Assembly (NCBI GenBank): GCA_026770585.1
Contig: MU646309.1
Span: 742,045 to 765,290, forward strand
DNA length: 23,246 nt
Source of the DNA: Baffinella frigidus
Taxonomy: Eukaryota; Cryptophyceae; Cryptomonadales; Baffinellaceae
Reading direction: 5' to 3'
Shown in pieces: positions 7,648-18,407 of the stretch. The notes below the pieces were generated by a model that was not told the origin of the DNA, did not search any database, and was given only the letters and a program-made list of their open reading frames with translations. The first letter of the stretch is position 1. Each line of letters opens with the position of its first letter. Position numbers and translations under genes: made by a program.

Positions 7648-8362
7648 TCTCGCGCTTCTGAGAGTCGCCTGTCTACAAAACAATTTCCGGTGTGGGCATA
7701 TGCTGGGAGCTCGAAGAACATAACGGACCTGAGGGATCTTCTTGCACATCTCACGCTTCTGAGAGCCACGAGCATGCCTCCGCGTGTGCAGCGAAGGTTT
7801 GATGCTTGAAACAAAGCAGAGCCAGCCTGCGGAGAGGTTTGGTGTCCGCCTATGGTGGGAGCTCTCAAAATCTTGAGAAACTTGGCGCCCCCCCCCTGTG
7901 CCAGCCGAGCAAGCTGTTGGGAGCTCGAAGAACCTAAAGGACCTAAAGCAACGGCAAATGCCTCCTTTCAGGGTTCGCAGATCCGGCTTCTGTTTGAGAC
8001 ACTTATGGGATGGGATGCAGGGTCCAAGGCTCGCTGGTGGAGTCGACTCTTTCGCAGCCTCAGTACTCACTCTGTACTTCAAACTCCAGCGTCCTAGGAG
8101 ATTTGTTTGCGTTTACTCATTTTCGTGTGTTTACTGAGTCAGTGCCCTGACCGAGCCTGACTGTTTGTCCCGGAGGGATCAGTCACTGAACCGATTCGCC
8201 CGAAGCTCAAGACAACCCCGAGTCCACTCCCAAAATGCTGCACTTTATGTCCAGTGACACCCTCCTATATCGGGCCCACGTAAAAGTTGGTCTCGACGGC
8301 CCTCTTTCTAGGCCTGCTCCAATTCTCCCTCCGCCTCCTCCGCCACTCACGGAGGCTAGGTT
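7648..8362 (-). repeat. Reverse family K fragments and unassigned sequence
   Basis: Tail fragments of reverse K (GGGAGCTCGAAGAACCTAAA and variants) occur near 7704 and 7918, with a shorter GGTGGGAGCTC near 7855. ACGCTTCTGAGAG-like sequence also repeats (about 7649 and 7751). Overlapping open frames are not supported by family resemblance or splice context. 8000-8362 shows nothing further. Confidence 0.45.
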
Positions 8363-8461
8363 TCACTCGCTCTCTCGCGCGCTCTCTCTTTCTCTCTCTT
8401 GCTCTTTCTCGCTCTCTCTTCCTCTCTCTATCTCGCTCTCTCGCTCTCTCGATCTCTCTCA
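8363..8461. repeat. (CT)n microsatellite
   Basis: CTCTCT-dominated tract with interspersed CG and TTT. It closely resembles the tract beginning near 18105, including the CGCTCTCTCGCGCGCTCTCT start. Confidence 0.9.
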
Positions 8462-8475
8462 CAGTGCACAGTACA

Positions 8476-8858
8476 CAGTACCTTTAGGTGCTTTAGGTTC
8501 TTTTAACTCCCACCATGGGCGGACACCGGAACTTATCTGCAGAAAAGCGATGCTTCCTTTCGGATCACATCAGGCCCCCCGATGCAGAGGATCGCGACAG
8601 AAACCGGCTAAAGGGTATCCTCATCGGCTAAAGGGTATCCTCATTATCCCAAAGAGGTACAGGCTCGCACACACACACCAGGACCAGAAGGCGGCTGAAG
8701 GCCCGTATAATATCCCATCGTTAGGTTCACAAAAGCTCCAACCACAGATATCTCAGATGTCAAACCAAACAAATGTAGAGGTTGCCCCCAATGTACGGGA
8801 GCCAGCAAAGTTAAGGGAGAGAGACAGGTGGGTGTGTCAAGGTTTTCCCCACTGTACG
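8476..8858 (+). repeat. Family K copy 1 plus 3' extension (first arm of a segmental duplication)
   Basis: K core: AGGTGCTTTAGGTTCTTTTA, CTCCCACC, GGCGGACACCGGAACTTAT, CGGATCACATCAGGCCCCCC, GATGCAG. It is followed by GGATCGCGACAGAAACCGGC and a CA-rich stretch to about 8833. The whole matches 9407-9905, except that the latter holds an extra 179-nt open segment at the GCAG. Confidence 0.75.
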
Positions 8859-9120
8859 TCCTTTAGGCTGGAATGTATGATGTGACAAAATGCACAATTC
8901 TTAATTCAAAGTTACTGCCAAGTTGAGCTCGAGTTGTGTGAAACATAATGAAACGTTGCGATTTCCATTGAATTAAGTTCAGCAGCAAGAAAACTTCCCG
9001 TCTCAAAACTGTTTTATGACTGAAGCATTGCGGTTTTCATGAAACTCTGCTCCGATTCGAAATAACTCAAAGTCAACAAGTGACTTCGAATTACGTATTT
9101 CCGCAAATTAAAAAACACAT
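8859..9120. other. AT-rich spacer
   Basis: No gene recognised. TTCCATTGAATTAA and related AT-rich words recall F-element interiors but without intact ends. Confidence 0.35.
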
Positions 9121-9489
9121 AGACTCGTCCCTTATTATAGGTCCTTCAGGTTCTTTTAGACTCGTCCCTTATTGTAGGTCCTTCAGGTTCTTTAACTCCC
9201 ACCAAAGGCGGACACCGGAACGTATCCTGCAGAAAGGCCATGCTTCCTTTCGGATCACACCAGCCCCCCCGGTGCAGGAGGATCGCGGCAGAAACCGGCT
9301 AAAGGGTATCCTCATCGGGCGTTCGAGTTAGATCTTGTACTTCAGGTTCTTCGAGCTCCCAACATCTGTAGGCGACCTCGTCCTTTAGGTCCTTTAGGTC
9401 CTTCGAGCTCCCAACATAGGCGGACACCGGAACTTGTTCTGTAGAAAGGTCATGCTTCCATTCGGATCACATCAGGCCCCCCGGTGCAG
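9121..9489 (+). repeat. Family K copies 2 and 3
   Basis: A 37-bp unit starting AGACTCGTCCCTTATT is tandemly doubled (9121-9157, 9158-9193). It is followed by K core to GGTGCAG at about 9277 with GGATCGCGGCAGAAACCGGC. A second copy begins near 9345 and ends CCCCCCGGTGCAG at 9489. Confidence 0.75.
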
Positions 9490-9690
9490 ATCATATTCCC
9501 TGTAATCAACGAGATCGGGAGCAATGGGCTGATGGTCTGCAGCAGCCCGATGATCTCGACGCTGGCAATACTATACTCTAACATTGCTCTCGCCACCTCG
9601 TTTACCCTCAGCCTACTGGACAACGTCGAGTTCGACCCTGTCCGCATCTTCCCGAGCTTCATGCGCAGGATCGCAGCAGAAACCGGCTAA
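9490..9690 (+). CDS. Membrane-segment exon of an unidentified protein (possible C-terminus)
   Basis: Open from the CAG acceptor at 9489 to TAA at 9688-9690, 66 codons beginning IIFPVINEIGSNGLMVCSSP. A hydrophobic run (about residues 20-43, including STLAILYSNIALATSFTLSL) looks like a transmembrane helix and is followed by polar NVEFDPVRIFPSFMRR. Family not recognised. The first 179 nt (9490-9668) are missing at the equivalent place in the parallel copies at 8476 and 9194, where GCAG runs directly into the GGATCGC...GAAACCGG sequence. So this is either an exon flanked by K elements or a captured segment. Composition and codons look coding, but an overlapping minus-strand frame also exists. Confidence 0.45.
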   Translation: MIFPVINEIGSNGLMVCSSPMISTLAILYSNIALATSFTLSLLDNVEFDPVRIFPSFMRRIAAETG

Positions 9691-9905
9691 AGGGTATCCT
9701 CATCAGGCATGTAAAGGTATACGATGTCGTTCCCATACTCACACACACACCAGGATCACAAGTCGCCTGAAGGCTCATATGGTATCCCATCGTGAGGCTC
9801 ATAGGAGCTCTAACCACGGATACCTCAGATGTCAAACCAAACATATGTAAAAGTTTTCCTCAGTGTACGGAAGTCAGCAAAGTTAAGGAAGAGAGTCAGG
9901 TCGGC
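9691..9905 (+). repeat. 3' extension of the K segmental duplication
   Basis: Matches 8620-8833: ACACACACACCAGG, TATCCCATCGT, TCAGATGTCAAACCAAACA, GCAAAGTTAAGG are shared. Confidence 0.75.
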
Positions 9906-9948
9906 ACAAAAGGAGGGTGTTTAAGCGGTCGATGTAGCCTCGACCATG

Positions 9949-10050
9949 TTTATCCCCCATCATACAATTTTTGGTCAACGCTGCAAAGTTGTAGCCCTTG
10001 AAAACCTGAGAATTTCATCCCCATGCACCAAAAAGTGTATGGTGGGGAAA
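9949..10050. repeat. Hairpin, TTTATCCCCCATCATACA arms
   Basis: CCCCCATCATACAATTTTTGGT is complemented, with mismatches, by ACCAAAAAGTGTATGGTGGGG about 40 bp later. Roughly 100-bp hairpin, singleton here. Confidence 0.7.
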
Positions 10051-10065
10051 CAGGCAGCTAAATAG

Positions 10066-10660
10066 CTCCTTTAGGTCCTTGAGGTTTTAATTTCGCCCAA
10101 CATAGCCCAACGACACGCCCTTCCGTAGAAAAGACTGCAGAGAAAGCATTTTTGCTTTCGGATCGCGTTTAGCTCGCTCACAAACCGAACCTAAGTCAGC
10201 GTTTATGAGGCTCATGGCATCTCATGGTTAAAGTGTAGGTCCTTTAAAGCGGTGAGTTAAATCGGTGCCCGCCTCGGTCCTTGAGGTCCTTGAGGTTTTA
10301 ATTTCACGACACGCCCAGTGGAATAAATATTTTTAATGGAAAAAGTCAATTATTCTCAGGCAAAAATATCAACTTTTGTTCCTTTAGGTCCTTTAGGTTT
10401 TAAATGCTCCCAACATGTGCCAACGACACGCCGTTCCGTAGAAGGGATCTGCGGAGTTGGGGGGGAAAGCGATGTTTAATAAGACGACAAACACGACCGC
10501 TGCACGCCACATGGAGAGGTAGGACGAGACGTAGGGGCTCTAGCCCAAGAACACCCCGAGGGGTGTATGTAGAGGGAAACCGTCACGTCCGCTAGGAAAA
10601 GCTACCTACACTACAGCAAAGGCCTGGGCGACGACGGGCGGAGCAGGCGCCCGTGCAGCG
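10066..10660 (+). repeat. Family K subgroup (two copies and a fragment) and unassigned sequence
   Basis: CTCCTTTAGGTCCTTGAGGT, CCCAACATAG, CAACGACACGCC, GTAGAA at 10068 and again at 10381; a fragment lies at about 10278-10315. This subgroup has CCAACGACACGCC where others have GGCGGACACCGG. 10470-10660 holds an Arg-rich open frame not supported as a gene. Confidence 0.6.
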
Positions 10661-10769
10661 GACTTCAGGAGGTTATGAGGACATGACCTTCAAAGTGGAC
10701 GTTTCCCAAAAATCAACTTACGGAATTACTCGACGTTTTCCACGTTTGAGAGCTCCTCCACTTTTGAGA

Positions 10770-10935
10770 ATGCAAGGTTAAAACCGATGCAAGGTTAGAA
10801 CCCGTAACGTGCGGGTTGCAGAGGTCAGCGAAAAATGTGTTTCAGGATTTGTGTGGTCAGAGAGATGCAAGGTTACATACAACCCATGCAAGGTCAGAAC
10901 CCGTAATGTGCAGGTTGTGAAGGTCAGTGAGATAG
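10770..10935. repeat. Tandem duplication of a ~75-bp unit
   Basis: ATGCAAGGTTA...GTTAGAACCCGTAACGTGCG (about 10770-10850) is repeated at about 10865-10935 as ATGCAAGGTTA...GTCAGAACCCGTAATGTGCA. Confidence 0.7.
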
Positions 10936-11090
10936 CCTCAACATATAGGGACAGCAGAGAAGATTCGGTGGGGAGGGAGGGGAGGTGATGCAGTATGGCG
11001 AGCTTTAAGTCAAAACTGTTAACTTTTGGTTCGTTCCACAAACCCCAGATTTTGCGAGGGTGGAGAAGCAGAGCTTTTACCTGGGGACAT

Positions 11091-11200
11091 GATCTTCCCC
11101 CTCTTAGTGCTAAAATCTGAGAGCACAGTTGTGAAACATAATTGAAAGTTGGTAGACAAATGTGGTCTCAGATTTTAGCACTAAGTAAGAGGGGGAAGGA
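11091..11200. repeat. Hairpin with 28-bp arms
   Basis: CTTCCCCCTCTTAGTGCTAA..AATCTGAGA at 11093 is complemented by TCTCAGATTTTAGCACTAAG..AGAGGGGGAAG at 11166. Likely another short non-autonomous element, singleton here. Confidence 0.75.
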
Positions 11201-11715
11201 CCTCAAAACGAGGCTTTGCGGGGATTCCCGGTCCCGAGGCGGGCCCGTCAGGCGCTCGATTGGGTGTAACTTTCGACCCCATGGGCTCATTTCACTTTTC
11301 TCGACGGTTCTAGAATCCTCAAACGGTCCCCTTCAGATCCGCTCAATGAATCTGGGGCATCAGAGGCCCGCAAACATACTCAAAATATGACTCCCCCAAA
11401 ACCACCGCATCTGGTTGTGCACATCCTTCCACCCATCCTCGCAAAAACCTTGGGACAACAAAGATGCTCAGTTTTTCAAGGCCTACAACTTTGCGAAGAC
11501 AAGTTTTTGGTTTCAATCAGGGGCAGAAAAGTTGGAGGCATCATAGTTCGTGACATTGGAGCCATTTCTGGTTTTCCCCCTAAATAACCTGTTCGGCTTC
11601 CTCGATTTTGCCTGTCTTTTTAAAAAACGTTCACGCAAGGCAGCGTAGAGCGCAGAACGAGATTGCAGGCGCTAGGCTCGAAGCATCCTTGCTTGCAGGG
11701 CGCAGAACGCCACGA
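11201..11715 (+). promoter_or_regulatory. Region upstream of the FKBP gene (element-free)
   Basis: About 500 bp with no inverted-repeat element recognised, unusual in this window, and placed just before the FKBP start codon. I see no TATA box or other defined promoter motif. An open frame continues 36 codons upstream of the chosen ATG but would bury the signal peptide, so it is treated as 5' UTR. The call as promoter/5' UTR rests on position only. Confidence 0.35.
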
Positions 11716-12108
11716 ATGACCCCCCTGCGCATCGCTCTCGCGGTCTCCGTCCTCCAGGTGCTCACGACGACTGCCCAGGCCTGGGCTCCCTCTCCGTTGC
11801 TCGCGGGACCCATCGGCGGGCTCTGCATCACCGCTTTCAGACGACCACGGGGGCCATGGTGCCGTGCTTGCGCGGAGACCGGCAGCACAGCATCAGGCAT
11901 CGAGGGGAGCGACGAGATTCGGGCGAGCAGGCGCTCTGCAGTCGCGGTCGCGGTCCTCCTCGTCCTGTCTCCGGGGGAGGGTGTGCACGCGGCCTCGCCG
12001 GCGCCTGTCAAGGCGCGAACGGAGGAGAAGTTGCCGTATAAAAACACCTTCACTAAGACTGCCTCGGGACTGCAGCTGCAGGACGTGCGCGTCGGAACTG
12101 GGCCGCAG
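11716..12108 (+). CDS. FKBP exon 1: bipartite plastid presequence, Tat signal, domain start
   Basis: 131 codons, phase 0 end. The start ATG was chosen because MTPLRIALAVSVLQVLTTTA begins a clean signal peptide. Ends GGGCCGCAG|GTTGG inside V-G-T-G-P-Q. Reading on through the donor enters a GA microsatellite, so an unspliced reading gives an Arg/Glu repeat tail that is an artefact. Confidence 0.88.
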
Positions 12109-12111
12109 GTT

Positions 12112-12148
<37 letters not shown>

Positions 12149-15100
12149 AAGAGAGAGAAAGAAAGAGATGGAGAGAAAGAGAGGGAGGGAGAGAGAGAGA
12201 GAGAGAGGGAGCTGGACAAAGGCTTTTGGGTACGTCCAGCGAAATACACCTTCCGTCACGAACACGGTGGTGGGGGAGTGCGGCGCGTCAGGGCAGAAGC
12301 AGGGAATGGTTTTGCTGCAGGGTGCGGGCTGGCTGCGCACCTGCCGAAGAGCACGCTGTGCTCCTTTCTCCCGTGGCGCCGAACCAGGGCTTCTGCGAGC
12401 GTGCTCCCGCCCACTAGCCCTCCGAGGTGGCTCAAATATTGCCTTGGGACCTTTTAGATTTGCCTTGACAGCGGAGCGGGGTCGGATTCGACCCCGCTAG
12501 GTCAAAAGTTGACACATTTTCAGGGGAAAATCAACTTTGGGGAACATGTTCCAGAGCACAATTTGAGCCACCTCGCAGGGCTGGTGGGCGAAGGCGCTGC
12601 GCAGTTTTCATGCCAGTTTCGCACTCCGTGTTCCCGCGAAGGCTGCGCAGTTTTGATTCCGGCTTCGCACACCTCCAGGTCGAGACGGGCAGCCGCGTGA
12701 CGTTCAACTACGTGGGGCGCCTCGCGGGTCGCCAAGGTTCCCACCCGCAACCCGTGCCAGCTTATAACCGGGTCGGGTACTGAGTAATTTTCAGCTAAAC
12801 CGAAGAAAGCTCTTCGGTATCTCCCGTCAGGAATTCGAGGTCCCTAGGGTTTCCTACCGTAGGGTCATAGGAAAGATTTTTTTTTGAAATAAAATACCCG
12901 AATCCTTGCAAGGATCCGGTATAAGCTGCTTCGGGTTGGCGCCTCGCGGACCGGCAAGGTTCCACCAACCACCAGCCCTTGGAGGTGGCTCAAATAGTGC
13001 TCTGCAACATTTTTGATTTACCTTGACATCGGGGTCGGATCCGACCCCGATGCAAGGTAAATTCGAAGACCTCCCAGGGCACTATTTGAGCCACTTGGGA
13101 GGGCTGGTGGAACCCTCATGGAAAGACCAAATCGTCGACTCTCAGACCTCTGGTTAAATCGTCGACTTTCAGACGATTTTGTAAACAATAAGTTGACGAT
13201 TTTGTGGGGGTGTTGACTTTCTCAAACCGATTAATAAATACATTGTGTGAGATAAAACCCTGACCCTCGGCACAACCACGGCAGCAAGGAAGCCGTTCGA
13301 AGACACAGCGCAGGACAACGCTGACCCTCCTCACAACCCTGCCCCCCCCACCCCTGACCCTCCGCACAAGCATAGCACCCCACGCCAGATTCTTGGAAGG
13401 GGTTGGCAAAAGTCAATTTCCCCTGAAGGCAGTGGTTTTCAAAAGTCAAAGCCCTATCCTGTAAGGTTCTAAAAAAATCAACCCCCTCCTGGGCTCAGGC
13501 GTGGGGAGACGTTATCTCAGAGCAAGTGTTTTAGAATTTGGTTTCCTAAAGTCAACTCCCCCATAACTCCGTCAACTTATGGATGCCAGGGCAGCCGTTC
13601 GAGGACACAGCGCAGGACAACGCCCCGGACCCGTTCTAAGGGTGTCCGGTTAGTACTGTCACGTCCGAAATTAGTACCGGGCTGTAAGAAGGCGGTACAA
13701 GAAGTTGCTACCGTCACGTCCAATCCATGCGTCCATTTATTGTACATCGCATTTTGGTACGTAGAGTGAAGCAAGATTTCGCACGCATGGCACCAGGGAA
13801 GCCGTTCGAGGACACAGCGCAGGACGACGACCCCATCCGCGTCGAGCTTGGCAAGACCCGTATCATCAAGGTGCCTCTCTCTACCTCTGCCTTTGTAAAA
13901 CTAGGCCCGCCATAAAACACATGTAGAGCAGAAACTCCGGGTGATAGACTCAGGGTTGGTTGGTTGGCTGAAACAGATTTTTTTATTCACGCACCGAAGT
14001 GGGGAGGCGACACGAGACAAGAAGATGCCGAAAGGTCACCTACCCAGAGTCGTATATCACCAAGTATACAACGTATACCAAGAATAAAAGGGCAACTGCA
14101 ACGCGGTTATGGCGAGCCGAGGCAAGACCCGCATCATCAAGGTGCCTCTATCTAGTCTATTCCTAAACCCCAAACCCTAGACCTTGACCCTAAACACCTA
14201 GCTCTGTCTCAGTCCATCCGGGCTTGCCAAGTTTACGCAGGCAGAGGTAGAGTACCTGGAGGTCAATCTTCTCCAGCCCGTGCTCACCAACGCCCGAATG
14301 GACTGAGACAGATGAAAATTTGAATTTCGAGGGGGAAAACGTCATCACGTCCGCTTAAAACGTTGTTGCTCTCAGGTTCTCAGGATCTCAGGATCTCGTT
14401 GTTGCTCTCAGGTTCTCAGGATCTCAGGATCTCAGAATTGGCCAAGTCTTTCCGCATTGGCTCTGGCCCTCCCGTTGGAATGCATCAAGATTCTGAGAAT
14501 CGGTGAAAATCTGAGAAACTCCGAGAATCAGGGAAAGCAAGTAGAACCCTGCCTCCTCGGGGAAGGAGGAATCCATTGTGATCATGCACCACGCCAGAGC
14601 CCAGGAGTTTTTAATTTATTTTTTAGAACCTCACAGGATAGGACTGTTGACTTTTGAAAACCACTGCCTTGAGGGGAAATAGACTTTTGGCAACCCCCTC
14701 CAAGAATCTGGCGTGGCAAGTATCGACGCAGAGGACTCTTATCTCAGAAACGGAATTCTAAAATTCGGTTTCTTAAGTCAATTCCTATACAAATTCGTCA
14801 ACTTATTATTTTCTCTATGCATAAGTTGACATATTTGCAGGGAATTGACTTAAGAAAACGAATTTTAGAATCCCTTTTTTGAGATAGACTCTCTCCCTAC
14901 CATATCGTGCGAGCCAACGGAAGAGAGTGTCGTCATTTAATTCTCTCTAGGACTTCAAGTCTCTAAAGGACTTAATTCAATTCTCCCTAGGACTGTTAAT
15001 TTATTTGAATCGTGGTCAGGACCGCATCGCCGTGACAGACCACTCGAGGCTGGAAGTGGGACTATTTTAAATGTGGGTTTCTTAAATTTAGTACCAGTCA

Positions 15101-18100
15101 CGGGCATGCTTGGTCACGTATCTCAGGTTATAACTTGAAAAACGTGACCAAATGCCCCTATTTATGTGAAAATTACTACACATTTTTTTCCCCTTTACTT
15201 GTAAAAGAATGACCATTTTAAAATAGTCACGTTTCTAGCCTCGAGTGGAGAGGGGCAGATTTTTTCTTGTAAATCGTGTGCCGAGCCGCGTCCAACCACA
15301 CAGCGGGCTTCGAAGGGATGTCGAATAACTCCTTAGCGATAAGGCCTAGGACCCTACGGTAGGCACTCCGTAGGGACACACGGGGGGTTCCTACGGATAA
15401 GGTAACGGAAACTTGGGCTCTCAGAGCCCGAAACTCCCTTCGAAACCCGCTATGTGGTAAGACCACCGGCAGCTGAAGAGAGAGATGTGGCGCAGGGGCT
15501 AGAGGAGGGGCCAGAGGGGATGCGGTCCATCTAAACGACTCCGGTACAAAGTGGGATTCCTATCGCTGGTAACGTGACCAATCTGCCCCGGGTAACCAGG
15601 GGCTGGAGGAAGGGCTAGAGGGGATGCGGGAGGGGGGCAAGCGGCGCCTGCTGATCCCCTCGGTGCTGGGGTACCAAGATAAGGAGGTGCGCACCACGCC
15701 CGGGCACTCGAAACATCCACGTTTGACATCTTAGGAAAATGCCTTGAATTCTTAAGTCAACCGCGTCAGATCTGACGCGGATAAGGCGTCGGTTTCCCTC
15801 CACCATTCTGGCGTGGGATGGGGGTCTGTTAGGTCCTTCATGTCATTTAGGGTTTGATTTCTCCCAACATAGGCGAACACCTCGCGCTTCCGCAGAAAGG
15901 ATCTGCAGGGAAAACGTTGTTTGTTTTCGGACTGCGTTCCGACTGTTAATTTGTTTTAATTATGTTAATTTATTTCAATTTCGCTCTCCAGTGCTGAAGC
16001 TCGCGGGGACAGGAGACAGGGGACATGACCCGAGCGTCCGATGTTGACTTAGCATCGATGTTGACTTAGAATCGATGTTGACTTGACTTAGAATCGATGT
16101 TGACTTACGTGAATGAGGGAAAGTTGACGTGCTCCTTGCATGGGTTGCGGCCCACACAATCACGAATCGTTCCGCTTGCATGCGATGCATGCGGAACGTG
16201 CACCGAGATTCATCCGAGAACATGTTTAATTCAAAATTAAATGGCCTATCAAACCGGATTATGGCCCCAATTAAATTTACTTCGGGCCCTATTTAACCTT
16301 CGTCCAACTCCTACGAACAAATATGGATTCAGTTTCTTTTAAATTAAACATGTCCCCGGATTAAGTTATGCCGGTTCAGTTGCGACCCACACGTTCTGGT
16401 GCCCCTTGCATGCGACGCGTGGGGTACGTGCCCCGAGTTCATCTCGGAAGATAACTGAATCAGTTCCTTTTCAGAGGAGGTTGAATAGGAGAAATCAGTT
16501 AGGGCATAGTAAATTGAATTAGGCCTCCTAATTAAATACAAACGCCACTTACGGAACTGATTCAGTTATCTTTCGAGATGAGAGTCATGCGCACACATTC
16601 CGGCGACCGCCCCTACGCCTGCAGCACCTGACATTCTGTGGGGCGCAAGTAACGCTGGGGTGGAGCTCATCCGGGAACATCATTTAATTAAAAGAAAATG
16701 GGCAACAAAATTTACTACACAATTGCTTTACTATTACTAGTATGAGCCTGATGTGTAGTAAATTTCGTTGTCCGTTTTCATTTAGTTAAAATGATGTTCC
16801 CGGATGAGAGCAGGAGGGGCCGATCCCTCGAAGCTTCGGAAACCGCCAGCGGCTCTACTCCACAGTCCTCAACAAGGTTTCTCCCCTTTTTTCTTCTTTT
16901 TTTCCCCGTCTTCTTCTTCTTCTTCTTCTTCTTCTTCTTCTTCTTCTTTATTACCCTCAGAAAAGAACTCGAGAGGTCCCCCAGCCTTTTGAAAAGTGAT
17001 CAACTTACTACTACTCTCATCCCGCGATGTGGCGGGCGGGCTTGCCCCTTTCCCACACAACATACCAGCCGAAACCCGAAACCCTACCCCCCTAACCACA
17101 TGTAGAGAACATACAGCATGATATAAGCGCGTAGAGTGTGCGTGACCTCCCTCTACTTAGGAGCGAACGGTGCCTTCTCGAACCGGCCCATCTAAACGAT
17201 TCCCGTACAAAGTGCAGATCCTTTATCCTGTAACGTGACCAATATTGCCCGGATATCCGGGCGCGTCGGGCACGACGCACGTGTAAGTAGCTAGGTTTAT
17301 CTGGGGAAACCTAATTTTCTTTCATTTGATGGTAATGAAAATTACTACACAATTCGTTCTTACTAGTCATATTAAAAAAATATGTAGTAATTTTCATTGC
17401 CATCAAATGAAAGAAAAATAGGTTTCCCTTGATAAAGGTCCTGCCAAACACCGCCTCCTCCGCTGCCGAGCGACTTTGGCACGAAATCCAAGCCGAGGTC
17501 GAAAATCGACCTTGGCTTTTCCGTAGGCACCCCCTATGTCCCTACGGTATTGAATACGTAGGGCCTATGGATTACGTTTAGATGGACTGTTCCCTTCTCG
17601 CTCGGCAGCGGTGGGGGGAATGCATTGTGCCTTTCCAGGCTCCACACTGTTCCACGCCAGGTTGATCGAGGGATACCGACGCCTTATCCACGTCAGATCC
17701 TGACGTCGTTAACTTAAGTATTCAGGGGATTTCACTTGCAAGATGTCAAAAGTGGATCTTTCGAGTCCTCTGGCGTGGACTGTTCGGCCACTTAGCAGCG
17801 ACCGAAGATATTTTCCCCCGGATTCTCGGGGGAAATTCCGGTTGGAATCCATAGCAATGGATAAGATTTCAGTACAAATCGTTTAGATGGACAGCATCCG
17901 TGAAGACCTCGGTGGCTGCTAGGTGGGCGCCCGTGCTCCCGGACCAGATGGCGTTTTGCAGAGACCTCCTGCGACTGGCTCGTGCAGGTTTTTTTTTGCG
18001 GTGCATGTGCGCAGCCGTCGAGAGGGGGCATGCACTCAGAAGCGGGGGGTGCCTGAAACGTAGCCTCCCGGGCTGGGTCCTTTGCTCCATGCGGCAGTGT

Positions 18101-18374
18101 GTGTGAGCCTCTCTCTCGCTCTCTCGCGCGCTCTCTCTCTCCCTCTCTGTCTCTCTGTCTCTCTCTCTCTCTCTGTCTCTGTCTCTCTCTTCATCACTCT
18201 CAGCCATTACTCTCAGACTCGGGCGTGCTAGGGGTACCAAGGGAAACCCCTTGCATCCTTCAGTCAACCACGTCAGATCTTACGTGGATAAGGCGTCGGG
18301 TTCCCTCAATCAATCTGGCGTGGTGGCGGCCATGTTGATGTCGATACAGGCTTGGCGGAGAGCAGGCAGCAGTG

Positions 18375-18407
<33 letters not shown>

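Larger units (their letters stand above)
12109..12678 (+). other. FKBP intron 1
   Basis: 570 bp: (GA)n right after the donor (12116-12212), a unique GC-rich part, M element 12411-12587, then a ~40-bp tandem pair (GCGAAGG.GCTGCGCAGTTTT at about 12588 and 12634) leading to the CACACCTCCAG acceptor. Confidence 0.8.
12737..13796 (+). other. FKBP intron 2
   Basis: 1,060 bp, almost wholly elements and echoes. In order: P element, exon-2 echo, M element, half I element, exon-3 echo, C element, half I element, second exon-3 echo, 160 bp of unassigned sequence, acceptor GCATGGCACCAG. Confidence 0.8.
13871..15599 (+). other. FKBP intron 3
   Basis: 1,729 bp. Order: unassigned 13884-14114, exon-3 3' echo, telomere-like words, element 14203-14312, 36-bp tandem repeat, C, I, H and D elements, exon-4 echo, A-derived half element, acceptor GGGTAACCAG. 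Confidence 0.8.

Noticed and set aside
8235-8885. 216-codon plus-strand frame
   Set aside because: It runs through the CT microsatellite and a K element; no recognisable domain.
11608-11715. 36-codon upstream extension of the FKBP frame
   Set aside because: It would place a basic stretch before the signal peptide and destroy targeting; the ATG at 11716 starts a classical signal sequence.
11893-12457. Long open frames on both strands through the FKBP exon 1 / intron 1 junction
   Set aside because: They are extended by the (GA)n microsatellite, giving Arg/Glu or Ser/Leu repeats; the FKBP frame with splicing explains the region.
13281-13629. Echo copies of exon 3 as alternative functional exons
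   Set aside because: Each ends after about 36-40 coding bases without a donor and lacks the rest of exon 3 (ELGKTRIIK), so it cannot replace the full exon.
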